64,000 nucleotides of DNA from Chalciporus piperatus (GCA_038093975.1 JBBPTG010000070.1:1-64000); one strand, 5' to 3'. Counted from the first letter of the stretch, positions 51,935-64,000 are shown. Made by a program: numbers and translations. Notes: generated from the sequence alone by a model not told the origin.

Positions 51935-54393
51935 AGTAATGCGTGAGGGCGTGAATACTTTGACGCGTGAAGTGGAGACGGTGTACATTGCGCTGGTAGT
52001 ATAGTTCTTCGAATTCTTCAACGAATTCGACGAACAGGTCGCTTGCCTCAACAAGATCTTTCCAGTGGATGCTGTGCTGTGAGATAAGTCGGACTGCACG
52101 AACGAGTTTACAGAAATGGATCCAGTATGGTGTTGGAAGGATATCGTGTAGGACCAATGGCCCAAGGCCATAGAGAAGCGTTGTGAACTCCCAGGCCTTG
52201 TAGCCACTATTGATCTTCTCGGCGGGATTACGAGGCGGCCGATCAAAACATCCGGGGAGATATGGTGTGATTGCTGCAATTTGTTGACCGAAGTTCTCCC
52301 AGATCTCGCCCCTCAGAACAGCCCAGGGCCAATCAGAAACATTGTCCTTTGGATCACATTCGAATGTTCCGCGCCACAGGGGAATAAGAAGGTCGGGAAT
52401 ATTGAGAGATAGCAAATGCATAATGTCCGAGCCGAAGCACGCAGGGACACCGAAAGTGCGATCAGGCGGGAAGCCAAGGAAGATACTTGGCTTGGAGATC
52501 CCGGTTTCGAGACGGCGCTTGCGATATTGAGACTCATTAGGAGATAGAAGTAAAAACATGAGATTCTTCCAATATTCTTTGGGGGATGTGGTGGGAAGAT
52601 TTCGGACATCGACATCGGGGTGAGTACAGCCAGTGACGTTGTACCGCGGGTCACTTGGCTTCTTGTGGGTTGCGTAGTAGGTCTTCTGACCTTTTTTGCG
52701 ACGCCCTGTGAGTGAGCAATAGAGGCGACAGCCTCGTTTACCCTGATGGCCAACGGAACCATTAAGGTAAGCGAGACCAGGACCGTCGGCTGTACCGAGA
52801 GCGAGGAAGGGACGCGATCTGAATACGCGGTTACGGGCAGCATCCCATATCCCCAAACCTTCCTGCATGAGAGCCGAGAGATGGTGAAGACCAGGATAAA
52901 GGAAAGAGTCGAGGTTTTTCGGTTTTTCGGGACCGGGGATGATAAACGCAGGGAGAACATATTTTTTCTTGTATCGTGTATCGGGGGACCTATTGAATAT
53001 CACCCAAATTCCCATCCAACAATCTGATGCTTTGCTCCTGAAAAGCTGAGCGCCATCGATGGACATCATAAGCACGATGTCGTCTTCAGTGATTTTCCCC
53101 TCATTGACTGCTTTGAGGTAGTCTTCTCCATTGAGCAAGTCACTCCAATCGTTCTTGAAATTGTCGGTGTGTTCCAGCTCGTCAAGAATCTCTTGCGTAC
53201 GTATTCCGCGGTACTGCATCGAAGTAGCACTGTCAGGGTGTCGATACATCGCCTGCAACTGAGGCCCGAGCGGAAAAGTTGAGAACCTCTGTTTCGGAGT
53301 ACCGTCCTCGTCATAGCGTGCCTCACCACATTCTGGGCATTCCGTATCTCGAGAAAATGGACCCGTGAACGCTAGGCACTTGCGAGGGCATATATCGTTC
53401 ACCATCTCCTCGACACCGCTTAGCTCGGCAGCAGTTTGCTTGATGGAAGGGAGTGAAGGAAGCTCGACCCCGCAGAACTGTTTCAAAGCTGCACAGGCTT
53501 TGATGTAATTCTCGTCAGCATGGCTTAGTTCGAGATAGAGTCGGATAGCTAAGCGGAGAGTTGGATTTGCCTCGAGGTTGAGGATAAAGTCAGGAGGATT
53601 GCGAAGACGATCGATAGCTTCCTTCGAAAGCCCGGTACTCGTGTCGTCCAGAGACGCGCTCTGAAGGCCTAGAATGTAGGCGAGTGCGACACGTAAATCG
53701 GCGAGCTTTACATTGTCATATATTTCATTGAGAAGAACTTCTTCATCGATGTCAATAGGCGGAGGGGGATCATCATCGAGCTCGTGGTCAGTATCTTCGT
53801 TTTCGTCCACAGAAGACTGGCGTGAGTGCGAGCGGCGAGAAAATGCAGGGGATGGTGAACTTCGTGGGGGGGAAGTGGGTCGTTGAGGGGACGGTGAACG
53901 TGGGGGGGAAGCAGGTCGTTGAGGGGACGGTGAACGAAGGGGGGAAGTGGGATATGGAGGGGAAGTGGGACGAAAAGAATCCGGGGATCCTAGAGGAGAA
54001 AACGGGCTGTTTGGGATATCGTCTTCATCTTCGATCTCCTCGACCGTAGCTCGTTTCGAGCTCTAGGGAACTGTTCTAGAGTTGTACACCCACCTTTTCA
54101 AAGCGATTACTTACCTGCCCGTTAGGAGAAACCGCCTGTACAGTATCCTTGTCCTGCGCACGAGCTTGCTGGGATGGACCAACTGAAACCATCCTTGGTT
54201 CTGCAACGGAGCGGCTGCGTTGTTCGTTTATCCTGTTGATAGGCACCCCGAGCTCACGGAGACGACCCGTGGTCGTGGCTTCTTCAAGCTTGGCCTCGTC
54301 GTCGCGATATTTTTTATGAGTGCGGAAAGTCGAGCGAGAAACCTCACGCTCTTGTCCCCCGCAGACGCGTCGACAGCTGCATGTATACGGCAT
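51935..54393 (-). pseudogene. CACTA/EnSpm-type tnp2 transposase, 3' truncated
   Basis: Exon 1 (54393-54115) starts MPYTCSCRRVCGGQEREVS, a small Cys motif with STFRTHKKYRDD as in fungal tnp2 N-termini. An intron 54114-54063 (GTAAGT to CCCTAG, 52 nt) joins in phase 0 to exon 2, first a Ser/Pro-rich repeat region (SPSPQRPTSPPRS), then an acidic stretch and the tnp2 domain: MSIDGAQLFRSKASDCWMGI, YVLPAFIIPGPEKPKNLDSF, DGPGLAYLNGSVGHQGKRGC, GSDIMHLLSLNIPDLLIPLW. About 802 residues remain. The reading breaks at SIHALTHY, where the hAT end supplies the stop. The upstream part is intact, so hAT insertion may have been the inactivating event. It would have cut and pasted its element in the nucleus. Confidence 0.88.
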
Positions 54394-54402
54394 TAGAGCG
54401 AG

Positions 54403-54457
54403 TGGGAGTCAAGCAAAGAACGAGAGGAAGAGCCTCTGGTACTTTGCTTGACTCCCA
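54403..54457. repeat. Perfect 16-bp hairpin stem upstream of the tnp2 gene
   Basis: 54403-54418 (TGGGAGTCAAGCAAAG) pairs with 54442-54457. The 23-base loop contains a second small stem, AGAGG/CCTCT. It begins 9 bp upstream of the tnp2 start codon, so it would lie in the 5' leader or promoter. Confidence 0.85.
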
Positions 54458-55069
54458 TCGGCCATCGTGTTGAGATGCAAACGACAGGAGGTAATCGAAT
54501 ATCGAAGTTGGGCACCGGAAGAGTCGGATCGAACCCCCAGATCGGGTACCGTCGATTCCGATGGGTGGTTATTTCGTGGCCAATCTTATCTAGTTAGTTA
54601 ACTCGCTTGTCTGGGGTAAGTCTGGGGTTAATTAGATGATTTTGTTGACGAGCGTCTCAGTCGACCACTTTGTTGTATTTCTATGTATTTACAAATAAGG
54701 ATTTGTCAGAGATTGTACATAGGCGTAGAATACCGTTGTCACTTTTGACTAGATGAAGGGCCGGACTTCGTCGGCAGTGACCTTGTTTACACGGGAATTA
54801 TCGTAAACAGCAGACAGTGACATTGCGTACGTGTACAAGTGCGACATGAAGTAAACGAATTACAGACGATTACTTTGCTTTTGTATTTGTACGGACGATG
54901 AAAGAGATGAACGAAGTTAGTTTCGTTTGTAAATAATAGGAGAATTTGAACGATGAGAGCTTGAGATCATTTCAGGAATCGAACGTTGTTACGTATCTGG
55001 AGCTCCGAGACGAACACGCTTGAATTGTGTTGCAGGAGGATCAGGAGCAGCAGCCAGTACTTTCAGGTG
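54458..55069. other. Spacer between CACTA and Helitron 2 genes
   Basis: No protein-like frame. AT-rich parts contain TAGTTAGTTAACTC and several TTACGT or GTTACG words like those in Helitron 2. It may include the 5' end of that Helitron. Confidence 0.4.
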
Positions 55070-56030
55070 CTATAGAACAGCTACGAAGTTATGTTTCTTG
55101 TGTTTTCGGATGAAGTGATGATGGAATGTGAAGTGGGCTTCAACAACTGCGCCACGTAGTAAATGATCGTACTCAAGGGGGTCCATGAGCTTGTTTTCCG
55201 TTCCCATGTAGTATGCTGGTAGGGGAATGAGATAGTGGGTTGATAATAGGTCGGTTAGCGCGTCGACGTTGCGACTAGCTACTGGCCATGATTCCATGCG
55301 TATGTCGCAGCTGTCCATTGCTAAGTTTCCAAGTGAGTTAGGAAGGAATAGGAGATGGTGCGTGCGCAAGTACTTAAGGAGGTCTGTTCATCGGTTTTCG
55401 ATCGTGATGGTTGTTCATCTTTCTTACTTTCTCTTCGCTGAACGGAAGTTAGCACGTGGTCCGTTGGAACTGATAAGTAAATAGTACTTCGAACAATGAA
55501 TGAGATACTTTAATGGACCATTGTCCCTGATTGTCCTTTGTGACGCAGTTGAACATCTTTTCGTCCGACGCGGGATGAATCATACGTTCCAGGGTTCGTA
55601 CGTTTTCTATCCCGTCCTTGAATTCACGTGCTGCGGGAGCACAGTACGTTGCAGGGGGTTTCATGAGGAAGCATGAGAGCTTCGCATCCTTGAATTGGAT
55701 GTTGTGTGTGTTGTTGGGATCGAAATTCCCGTCAGGGGAGAGAAAGAAATTGTTGCGTGAGATGGAGAAGATACCGCGCAGCATGAATTCACTGTTACTT
55801 TCGTTTTTAGCAACTATAACATCACCAAATTTCCCAGAGGCGTATTCCAGTGAACGAGGTAGTTGTGAAGAGGCGAAGTAGGATGCTGTCGAGCACGGAG
55901 TTTTGAGAATTTGATAGATAGGCACAGTATCAGATGGTGAGGATTGCGAGGTGGATGCTGTTGTTGACGAGGGCGAAGGAGACGTTGTTGGGTTGTGTGC
56001 GTCAGTGGTAGCAGAGCGTTTCGTGGACAT
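55070..56030 (-). CDS. Divergent accessory gene of Helitron 2, two exons
   Basis: Exon 1 starts MSTKRSATTDAHNPTTSPSP at 56030, a Ser/Thr-rich leader, then VPIYQILKTPC, SGKFGDVIVAKNES, FMLRGIFSISRNNFFLSPDG and NVRTLERMIHPASD. An intron ends about 55372 (acceptor CTTAAG; donor GTATCT or GTACTA). Exon 2 reads YLRTHHLLFLPNSLGNLAMD, DALTDLLSTHYLIPLPAYYM, GAVVEAHFTFHHHFIRKHKK and stops at 55070. The second half is like a protein family I have seen repeatedly in basidiomycete genomes without a known function. A compact beta-rich fold, possibly a single-strand-binding OB fold serving the Helitron, is a guess. It shares an ~85-bp divergent promoter with the Rep-helicase. Confidence 0.5.
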
Positions 56031-56115
56031 GGTGTTAGTGACAGATGATGGCGTGCTACGGAATGTGTTGTAGCACAGAAGACCATGTGATTGTGTTCAA
56101 TTTGAAAAGGTGACG

Positions 56116-59100
56116 ATGATACGTCACGTTGTGGCGTTTGTTCGGAACGATCCGCGTAGTGTTGGTGATGTACGGGAGACCCCTAACAGTTGCGTAGCAA
56201 TGAACAATATGTTTGCTCGTAAACGACAGTTGGTGGGTACGTTAACGAAGGCAGAATTGAAACGATGCCTTCCTCCTGGAACATTTCGGCTTGACGTACG
56301 TCGAGTGCCATGGACATCGGTGTTGAATTGTGTTGAAGAATTACCGGACGAATCACATGCTTTGATCAAGTGGGGCAATGAAGAAAAGGAGAAGGGAAAA
56401 CGATTGCGGAGAAAGATGCGGCGATCTGCGGTTCGTTGTGAAGTTGGGATGGAAACGGATGATGAACATGCTGAATGTAACATACTGGAGAACGAAGAAG
56501 GTCAGTTAAGCGTTGTATGTTGCTTCATATTCATAAACTATTGTTTATTTCAGTAGATAATGAGTCGATGTCACGATCGGTGCATGGAGGAACGGAACAT
56601 TTCATGGATCTTCCGTCGGACGAAGAAGAAAGAGATTGTTATCGATCATTCATTGCTGCCACCAGTAACGACGCTCTTTCCAGTGGTATTTGCATCGTTT
56701 GCGGTCGTGAACAATGGAAGACGGAAGGTGGGTCTGTCGTACTAATCAAACGTGGTGAAATTTATAAAGTTGAAGGTTCACGTCGTCGCTTACGGTCACT
56801 TGCTCATTTTCATGAGTGTTTGTCCGGAGGGGACATTCACGCAGTTGCAGATAGATGGGAAGGAACGATAATCTTGAAAGATCAGTTAGAAGGTGGCGAA
56901 ACAGATCCTTTTGGTTGGATCTGTTTCGAATGTCAAACGGCTCTTCAATCGAATGTTCTTCCGAAATTCGCGTTCGCAAATAACACCTGGATTAGTAACG
57001 TGCCCAAAGAGTTGGCGATGTTGACGTTACCGGAACAGTTACTTATCGGCCGTCATTTTCCTCGCTGCTATGTGGTGAAGTTGTATCCAAAGGACGATCG
57101 AATGAGCCAAGTCGGGTGTTTGCAGAGGGGAATCAAGGGTAACGTTACGTTGTATGATATGAATACTGACGATGTCGTGCAAATGTTACAGGGTCAGTTG
57201 ATGCCACAGAGTACCGCAGAGCTTACGTCGGTACTTGCGATCACGTATATTGGTTCAAAGAAGTTGCCGAAGACATGGTTGAAGAACACGTTCCATGTCC
57301 GACGTTATGTGGTGTATGAAGCGTTGGTTTGGTTGAAGAAGAATAATCCTATTTATTCCGATATTAGCATTTCGGAGGATCGGTTGGCCAGTTTACCGGA
57401 AGACGACATACCAACGGAGTTGCTGTCCATCGTGCGTAACGAAGCAGATGGATCTATAGCACACAGAGAATGTGAAGGGTACTCTGCGCATGGAGAGGAG
57501 CAGGATGTCGATGTTGAAGGTATGTTGGAGGTATGAAGTACCGAACAGATTAATGACGAATGATTAGTTGAGGATAATGAAGATGAGTTTGATGAAATTG
57601 GGGAAGTGATACCTTTGGAATATTTGGGCGCTTCGGATGCGGAGATGACGAAGACGTCAATGCATGAGATCAAGATGAACGCGTTGAGCAATTTACAAGG
57701 ATCGGAAGGTGGTTACGCAGTACGGCATGGACAACGTCCAATAGCTGATTTTGGGTGGTTGGGCACGTCAAAGAATCCGTTATCTGCAGCATATCCAGTG
57801 CTTTTCCCATACGGTGTTGGTGGTATTGAAGCAGAACGTCCTCGTCGTATAGGGTTCGAGGAACATGTTCGATGGGCTCTTCAATATCATGACCGCCGTT
57901 TTCGTACCCATCATTCCTTTCCTTTCCTCGCTTTCAATCAGCTGCAGAAACGAGAGGCGTTACAATCGGCGCGGATTCAAATGAACCGTCGTGACTTTGA
58001 GCGCGACGCAGTCTTACTTCGTTCGGTCTCTATCGCGGATTTGAAGGTGGCGGAAGAAGAGGAAGAACAACATAAACCAATATCAAACCCACGAGTAAAG
58101 GCACTTCACCGTCATGTTACTACCGTCAGTGGTCGTGTCACTGGATCTGAGCGTTCTCGTGCCACATACCGTGGTCAAGTCTGGGGAGCGACATTGAAAT
58201 TAGGTGGTCCGTCGTTGTGGATGACGATCAACCCGAGCGACACGCACGATCCTATTGTGCAGATCTTTGCAGGAGAAGACATTGACATGGACAACTTTTT
58301 CGCGGACGCTGGTCCTGATAGCTGTCGTCGTCTCCTTAACGTCGCCAACGATCCGTATGCGCCATGCAAGTACTTCTTCTTCATCATTAACACTATCCTT
58401 TGGACGTTATTCGGCATCCGTCGACAACGGCATCGAATAGAATCGAAAATGGGTCTGCTAGGAAACGTTAGTTCTTACTTCGGAGTAGTTGAAGCTCAAG
58501 GAAGAGGTAGTTTGCATGTGCACATGTTCGTGTGGTTGAAGAATACTCCTAATGGAGAGGAGATGCGAGAGTTACTGAAGAGCGACGATTTTCGACAAAG
58601 GATACGGAGTTATATGAAAGTAAGTGTTTATGATTTATGAGATTTAGCAGCGTGATTGTTTACGATGATATGTTAAGGCGAATGTCAGAGCGCACATCGA
58701 GGGTTTGGATGAAAGTACAGTGCCTGCAATGGTTCGCGAAACTCAGCTTGCGTACTCTCGACCGCCGCATCCCGATTCACCTAATTGGAGATATCTTATG
58801 GAAGAACGATTGCGACGAGTGGTCCGCTCGCAACAGATTCATACATGTTCGAAGAACACCTGTCTCCGTTATGACAAACATGGTGAACTGCGGTGTAAAC
58901 GACACGCACCATGGTCATTGTCGAAGGAGGATGAAGTAGACGTCCGTGGAAACTGGAAACCGAAACGCGTCCATCCTTTTTTGAACGGTTTCAATCCCTC
59001 TGTATCTGTAACGGTTTGTTGCAACAACGATTCAAAGCTAGTGACGAATGGAGAGGATACGAAAGATTCTATGTGGTATTGTACCGGTTATCAATCGAAG

Positions 59101-62100
59101 AAGCAGGGAAACAATCATAATTCGTCGGCACTCATGGCCAGATCACTGCTCTACCATGACGTCCACTGCGATCATCTTACGAACGTCCTGGAGAAGAACA
59201 GATTGTTACTGTTTCGTTGTCAAAACACCATCAACAAAGAAATGGAATATTCTGCGCAACAAGTCATTGCGTATTTGATGGGTTGGGGTGATAGTATAAC
59301 ATCCCATCACTTCGTTTCACTCCACTGGAGCGCGCTTCAGTATCGATTAGTAAAGACCTTTCCATTCTTACAACAACGACATGAAACGTAAGTACTTCAT
59401 TGCGAAGAATATGATTATGATTCTTAATGGTTTATGTAGCAACGTTAATCATACATCCGTTCAGAATGAAGAGAGAGAGAGTGGTATGGAAACAGAGGTA
59501 TGTACGAAAATGAACAAATACAGTGATGTGGAACTTCTATTTGTGCAGATAGTAACAATCGAAGTCACGAAGAGTGGTTCGATGTACGAACGCTCTCAGG
59601 TGGATGATTATATGCATCGCGGTATTGATATGGAGTGTTACTCCTTATTTAATTTCGTGGTGGACACCTACGAAGAAGGATACCGAGCGTCACAAACTGA
59701 GGAGGACATGGAGACAACTGGCTGTCGAGGCAGACCCAGGCATGCTCGCAGTTATTACCTTCATTCTCATCCGAAGCATTCAACTCATCGTCACGTCATA
59801 CGACCATCGGATCACAATATACTGCCAAACGTTGTCGGTCCGTTCTTTCCTAATCCATCTAACAAAGAAACACGACTCTTGTACGAAGTTTCGATGCTAG
59901 CGATTCTCACTCCTTGGCGCACATTACCTGATCTATTCCACGGCTTCTCGACGCTACATGATGCGTACGAAAATTTTGTGTCTGTCGCATGTCAAGCAGA
60001 ACAAGATGTCATGGCCGGGGTTCAATATTACTACGACTGTAAACATGCGGCGGAGTTCAGCAGTGAAAAGGATAGTAACGACGAAGAAGGTAGTAAGGAA
60101 GGCGACAATAGGACGAGCGACGAATCTGTAGAGGATGTTGATGAATATTCGGAACATTGTGAAAATACGGTGGACTTAACGGAAGACGATTTGGAAGCCT
60201 ATTGGGAAGTGCAAGAAAACCATCGAGAACGAGCTCATGCTCTATGCGCGATTTCCGCAGCACGAACAAAAAATGTGTTTGGTGAAGATGGGAGAAGAAG
60301 TGATAGTTGGGCAACTGATGAAAATTCAACGACGGTGATGAAGAGCGAAGATACATCTAACCTGCGTAAATGGCAGAAGAAGATTGCAGAAGAAGTTGAA
60401 CGACGGAGCGGTGTACAAATCGAAGAAGGCGTCAATACGGGTGACAACGAATCTGTGGAAGCAATGTCGTCGCTCCAGTTAGATGATGAAGGAGGTGTAG
60501 AGAAGATTGAGATGCACCTGCAAGAAGAACGCCTTACTCCAGTCGACGTTTCAGATTTACTTCCGGATCAACGACGCGCATACGACATAATCGATTGGCA
60601 TGTGGGCGAAACGATAACAGGAAAACAACCATCTCAACTTTTGATGTTGATTCCTGGTGAACCTGGAGTTGGAAAGTCGAAAACGATTCAAACAGTTACG
60701 GATATGTTCGCGAAGCACAATGCTGAGCGTTTGTTAGTGAAGAGTGCGTATACTGGTATGTTCTCTTTGAGTTATGCCAATTGAAAAAGTTGATAATTAT
60801 GTATCGGAAGGTATCGCGGCCAGTGTCGTGGATGGGAAAACTCTTCATGTTGTCGCTCAAATACCATTACGTGGCGGTCGTCCATCTGAAAAATCTTTGA
60901 GGAAGTTGGCCGAGTTCTGGCGAGGACGAATGTACCTTATCATTGATGAAAAATCAATGATTAGTCGAAAGTTCTTGGCACGTTTGTCCTCTTCGATTGG
61001 TGAAGCAATGGGACGTAACGGATCAGGCGATACAAACGAACCGTTTGGTGGTGTCAACGTTATCCTCATAGGCGATTTCCATCAGTTTCCCCCTATCTCC
61101 GGTAAACCGCTATACTGGCCATGCGACCCTTCAAAGGACGACATCGATGAACAAGTAGGTCGAAATATCTATGAACGATTCACCGTCGTCGTTTGTTTGA
61201 AAGAACAAGTCCGTGTTCACGATCCTAAATGGCAAGACTTACTGCAACACATACGACATGGGGTTTGTCGTGCGGACCATCTTCATTTCCTGCGTTCCAT
61301 GATTATAACGAATCCTTCCTGTCCGCCTACCGACTTCTCCACGTCACCATGGAACGACGCGGTACTTGTAACTCCTCGACATGCTGTACGACGAGAGTGG
61401 AATTTATTAATGGCGAAGAAATCATGTCAAGAACGACGCACTCACTTATTTGTGTGTGAAGCTCTTGATGAATGGCAAGGTCGCTCGTTGTCACTTTCGG
61501 AACGTTTCGCGGTCGCATCGAAATCTACAAGTCGTGGTGGCCGATCAGATGAAAGGGGAAGTCTTCCGAACGTAACTTATCTTGCCATTGGACTCAAGAT
61601 CATGGTGACGTTCAACGTCGACACTGACGTTGACCTTGCGAACGGAGCACGCGGAGAAATAACGAAAATCGCGCTTGATGAAAATGAGCCTCCCATGGAT
61701 GCGGATGAATCTATCAGCACTTTACGACATCCGCCTTCATACGTGGTCGTCAAACTTCTTAATACAAAAATGCCCAGGTTACAAGGATTAGAAGAGAATG
61801 AGTTGCCTTTGGTTCCTCTTCGACGAACATTTAGCATTTCTGATCATGGGAAGAAGAAGTCAATATCACGCACCCAACTTCCAATTACGCTTGCGTATGC
61901 GTTCACCGACTACCGCTCACAAGGTCAAACGATTCGACCGGTCGTTGTCGATATCGCAACTCCTCCTACTGGGAAATTAACGCCTTTCAATGCTTACGTA
62001 GCGTTATCGAGATGTAGCGGACAGGAAACGATACGATTGCTACGCGATTTTGATGACAAATTGTTAACGACGCATCCCAGTGAGTATCTGCGTCAAGAAG

Positions 62101-62195
62101 ATAAGAAGTTCATGGAAAGGAACGAAGAAACAAAGGAATGGTGGATTGATCTCAATTCACGCATGATGGAGGTATGCATGAAAATCGTAATTTGA
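56116..62195 (+). CDS. Helitron 2 Rep-helicase, 1,920 residues, seven exons
   Basis: Exons 56116-56500, 56554-57519, 57568-58619, 58678-59387, 59440-59497, 59549-60755 and 60811-62195 join through six GT-AG introns of 48-58 nt; the total, 5,763 nt, is open throughout. Order: a DUF6570-like region with CIVCGREQW and ICFECQTAL; the Helitron-like N domain; Rep HUH box GRGSLHVHMFVWL (about residue 764); tyrosine box WYCTGYQSKKQGN (about 935); VDDYMHRG; a long acidic linker; then the PIF1-like helicase with Walker A GEPGVGKSKTIQ (about 1,429), AYTGIAASVVDGKT split by the last intron, LIIDEKSMI, IGDFHQFPPI, LAYAFTDYRSQGQT and NAYVALSRC. It would nick, unwind and transfer single-stranded DNA. No lesion is seen. 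The last intron-like GTATGC near 62171 leaves the exact C-terminus open. Confidence 0.9.
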
Positions 62196-62268
62196 TGTTA
62201 AAGAAATTAATATTAATGTTTGATAGATTGATTAAATATTTTTTGGGGGGTACAATAAAGCCAAAGAT

Positions 62269-63384
62269 ATGACGTGCCATGTTTTTGTTCAAACTACTAC
62301 GATGCAAACTCTTCGCTGCTGTCTGATTGTCCCACCGAAAAGGTTCTACTCCGTCGACGTTGAAGTCGATTGGTACACTACTGGACAAGCAAAAATAAAG
62401 AATCCATTTGTGTTCTTTCCAAAAGGACCATTGGTTATCGATAGCCTTCACTACGAAGGCAGGTCAGGAGAAGAAGTATACGACGTATATCACCAATCGA
62501 ACGTGCCGTTGGAAAGGGTGGAATGGAAATATTTTTTGATCATTCCACAACCTACCAATCCGACTTCACGAACAGCTCCTTTTCTCGTTCGTCTTTTGAA
62601 AAGGTCGTTTTCCATTTATCGTTCGAATTCGTTGTCTGATGTGCAGAAGATGGTGCCGATCTCAGATACCACTCCACTCGTGATCTTTGCTCGTCGTGCG
62701 TTTCAACGTATTCATAATGTTAGTTTGCATTCATTACCACACTTTTCATGCCAAATTAATTTGCTCATCAGAAGTTAAATTGGAGTTTTGGTGTCGTTCA
62801 CGGTCCTATTCTCTCCTCGTAGTATATAAAAATATGGAATTGAGGTTGTGGTTACGCTACGTATTACAATGTTGAACATCCGAAGGACTAAATGAAGGAC
62901 TGGACACATTGCGAAAAGGACTATTAGTGAACGATAAAGGAGGCGGATGTCGATTATGACGTCATTGAAGATGCTCAACATGAACCACAACGACTCTTGC
63001 CGCACATTCGTTCACGATGACGCTTTGAACGATTGCATTTTCTTTCTGAAACCACTTGTGTTTGCGACAGCACATTCAATTCACATATCCGAACGTGACG
63101 TGGTCCTCTCCGTGTCATCTTCAATGTTCGATAACATCACGGGGGAGTATTTCCCAATTGGAAGTATCTTCAGTATCAGCGGAGAACTACAAGTGGAAAC
63201 GTTCCCCGCGAAACGCGACGATGAAGAGGTGGATTTCACTGTAATTCACGAAGTGAAGAGCGACACCGAAAAGTTAGAAGATCCCATTTTCTGGGTAATC
63301 GTTATTTGTCGTAAAGATTGTCAATCCCCGTTGGAGATCGAAAGTGAGGATGTCAATATAGCTGTACAAACCGTTATCAGGTGA
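62269..63384 (+). CDS. Possible downstream accessory gene(s) of Helitron 2
   Basis: Two open stretches, 62269-62778 and 62947-63384, may be exons of one gene or two genes. The first reads KRFYSVDVEVDWYTTG, NPFVFFPKGPLVIDSLHY, WKYFLIIPQPTNP and FLVRLLKRSFSIYRSNS. The second reads FFLKPLVFATAHSIHISERD, YFPIGSIFSISGELQVETFP and DFTVIHEVKSDTEKLED. The segment GSIFSISGEL recalls RGIFSIS in the divergent upstream gene, so the two could be distant relatives. I cannot fix the splice sites; a candidate donor GTTAGT stands at 62719. I do not know the function. Confidence 0.4.
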
Positions 63385-64000
63385 GCATGAAACACGGTCT
63401 GAGATTGTGTCGCTATTAACGTCTACGAGGTTTCATGAAACACAAGAAATGTCGCTAGGACATTATCGACGATGAAACAAAACTCTGCTGTGAGCATGAA
63501 ACGCAGTACGACGTTAGCTACTGATTAACGTTGAAAATAGACGGAGTACCGGAATGCGACGTGGAACGAAAGACAGAGATCAGCGGTTTAATGTGTTGGC
63601 GGACGAAAAAAAAATTAGTTGAACGTGATACTGAATCATAATTCTTCGATGTATCGCACTAAAACGTTATGATCACTTTCTTCATCGTTAATACGTTGCG
63701 AACGGCGAGCGAAATGTCAAACACACAAAGCACGAAGGTATGCATATGACACTTTCTTCATCATTAATACGTCGCGAACAGCTAGCGAAATGTGAAGCAC
63801 ACAAACCACGAAGGTATGTATATGGTACGCTCATCAATCACGATCCACATCGTAGCAGCGCCAGGTCGCCCAAGTCCCCGACTCATCATTAATCCATGCG
63901 TCACGCGTCACTGCGTCACTTTTTTTTTCTTAGAGCACGATGACATCATGCTCAAACGGAAAAGCATTCGGGACTCCGATTCGAATCACGTGACCGTTGC
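63385..64000. other. Right end of the window, repeats and no clear gene
   Basis: Two GTGAGCATGAAAC words (63382 and 63491) suggest an old duplication. A tandem repeat lies at 63674-63825. An A8 run and a T9 run occur near 63607 and 63920. No protein-like frame is seen. Confidence 0.45.
63674..63825. repeat. 76-bp tandem duplication
   Basis: CACTTTCTTCATC...AATACGT..GCGAAC...AGCGAAATGT...CACGAAGGTATG occurs at 63674-63749 and again at 63750-63825 with about 10 differences. Confidence 0.8.

Larger units (their letters stand above)
55070..64000 (+). mobile_element. Helitron 2, apparently with an intact Rep-helicase
   Basis: Contains a 1,920-codon Rep-helicase over seven exons, one divergent gene upstream and one or two genes downstream. 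Neither end was identified with confidence. The region 63385-64000 has direct repeats and a weak hairpin, GAGCACGATGACATCATGCTC split as GAGCA...TGCTC near 63934-63954, but no clear CTRR end. Confidence 0.75.

Noticed and set aside
54515..54605. tRNA-like GGTTCGATCC on the minus strand
   Set aside because: The T stem does not pair around the loop and no acceptor or anticodon arm can be drawn.
63934..63954. Helitron 2 3' hairpin
   Set aside because: The inverted repeat is imperfect and no CTRR follows, so the element end cannot be placed here.

Overview
The window looks like a transposon graveyard from a basidiomycete fungus, most likely an Agaricomycete. Evidence: GT-AG introns of about 50 nt that restore reading frames, chromodomain gypsy integrase, tyrosine-recombinase (DIRS-type) retroelements, fungal tnp2 (CACTA) transposase, DUF6570-type Helitrons, and an N-terminal region that reads like the fungal TET/JBP genes linked to KDZ transposons. 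I found no convincing housekeeping gene, tRNA or rRNA. Nearly every base can be given to a mobile element, a satellite array or a short unexplained gap.

Layout. 1-3991: element A, with a TET/JBP-like gene running off the left edge, two small genes, and a 33-bp minisatellite in front of a conserved tail. 4064-7190: decayed YR retroelement 1 (gag, RT, RNase H; recombinase lost). 7702-15615: a 1.05-kb inverted repeat pair enclosing YR retroelement 2 (gag, RT-RNase H, tyrosine recombinase). 16161-19220: non-coding foldback-like element made of inverted satellite arrays. 19221-21309: diverged satellite with a solo LTR that still has its target duplication. 21310-33404 (minus): a Tad1/I-like LINE split by Helitron 1 (25466-31221). 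33405-36645: element B. 36646-43320: gypsy chromovirus, interrupted by foldback copy 2 (36847-40195), ending in an LTR. About 43650-46297: element C, with a complete six-exon gene. 46298-51143 (minus): Copia. 51144-51934: hAT remnant. 51935-54393 (minus): CACTA tnp2 gene cut by the hAT end. 55070-64000: Helitron 2 with an apparently intact 1,920-residue Rep-helicase and candidate accessory genes on both sides.

How the parts relate. Elements A, B and C share the last ~400 bp and a 33-bp array, but A carries different genes from B and C. This modular family, saturated with a TCGGCC motif and tied to a TET/JBP-like gene, is the best candidate for an undescribed system. Nested insertions give a relative order: Helitron 1 is younger than the LINE, foldback copy 2 is younger than the gypsy, the solo LTR is younger than its satellite, and the hAT is younger than the CACTA element. 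Most nonsense codons that break these genes are explained by one C-to-T change, often CGA to TGA, as expected from cytosine methylation and deamination. Splice sites and domain names come from reading the sequence by eye. No database search was possible.
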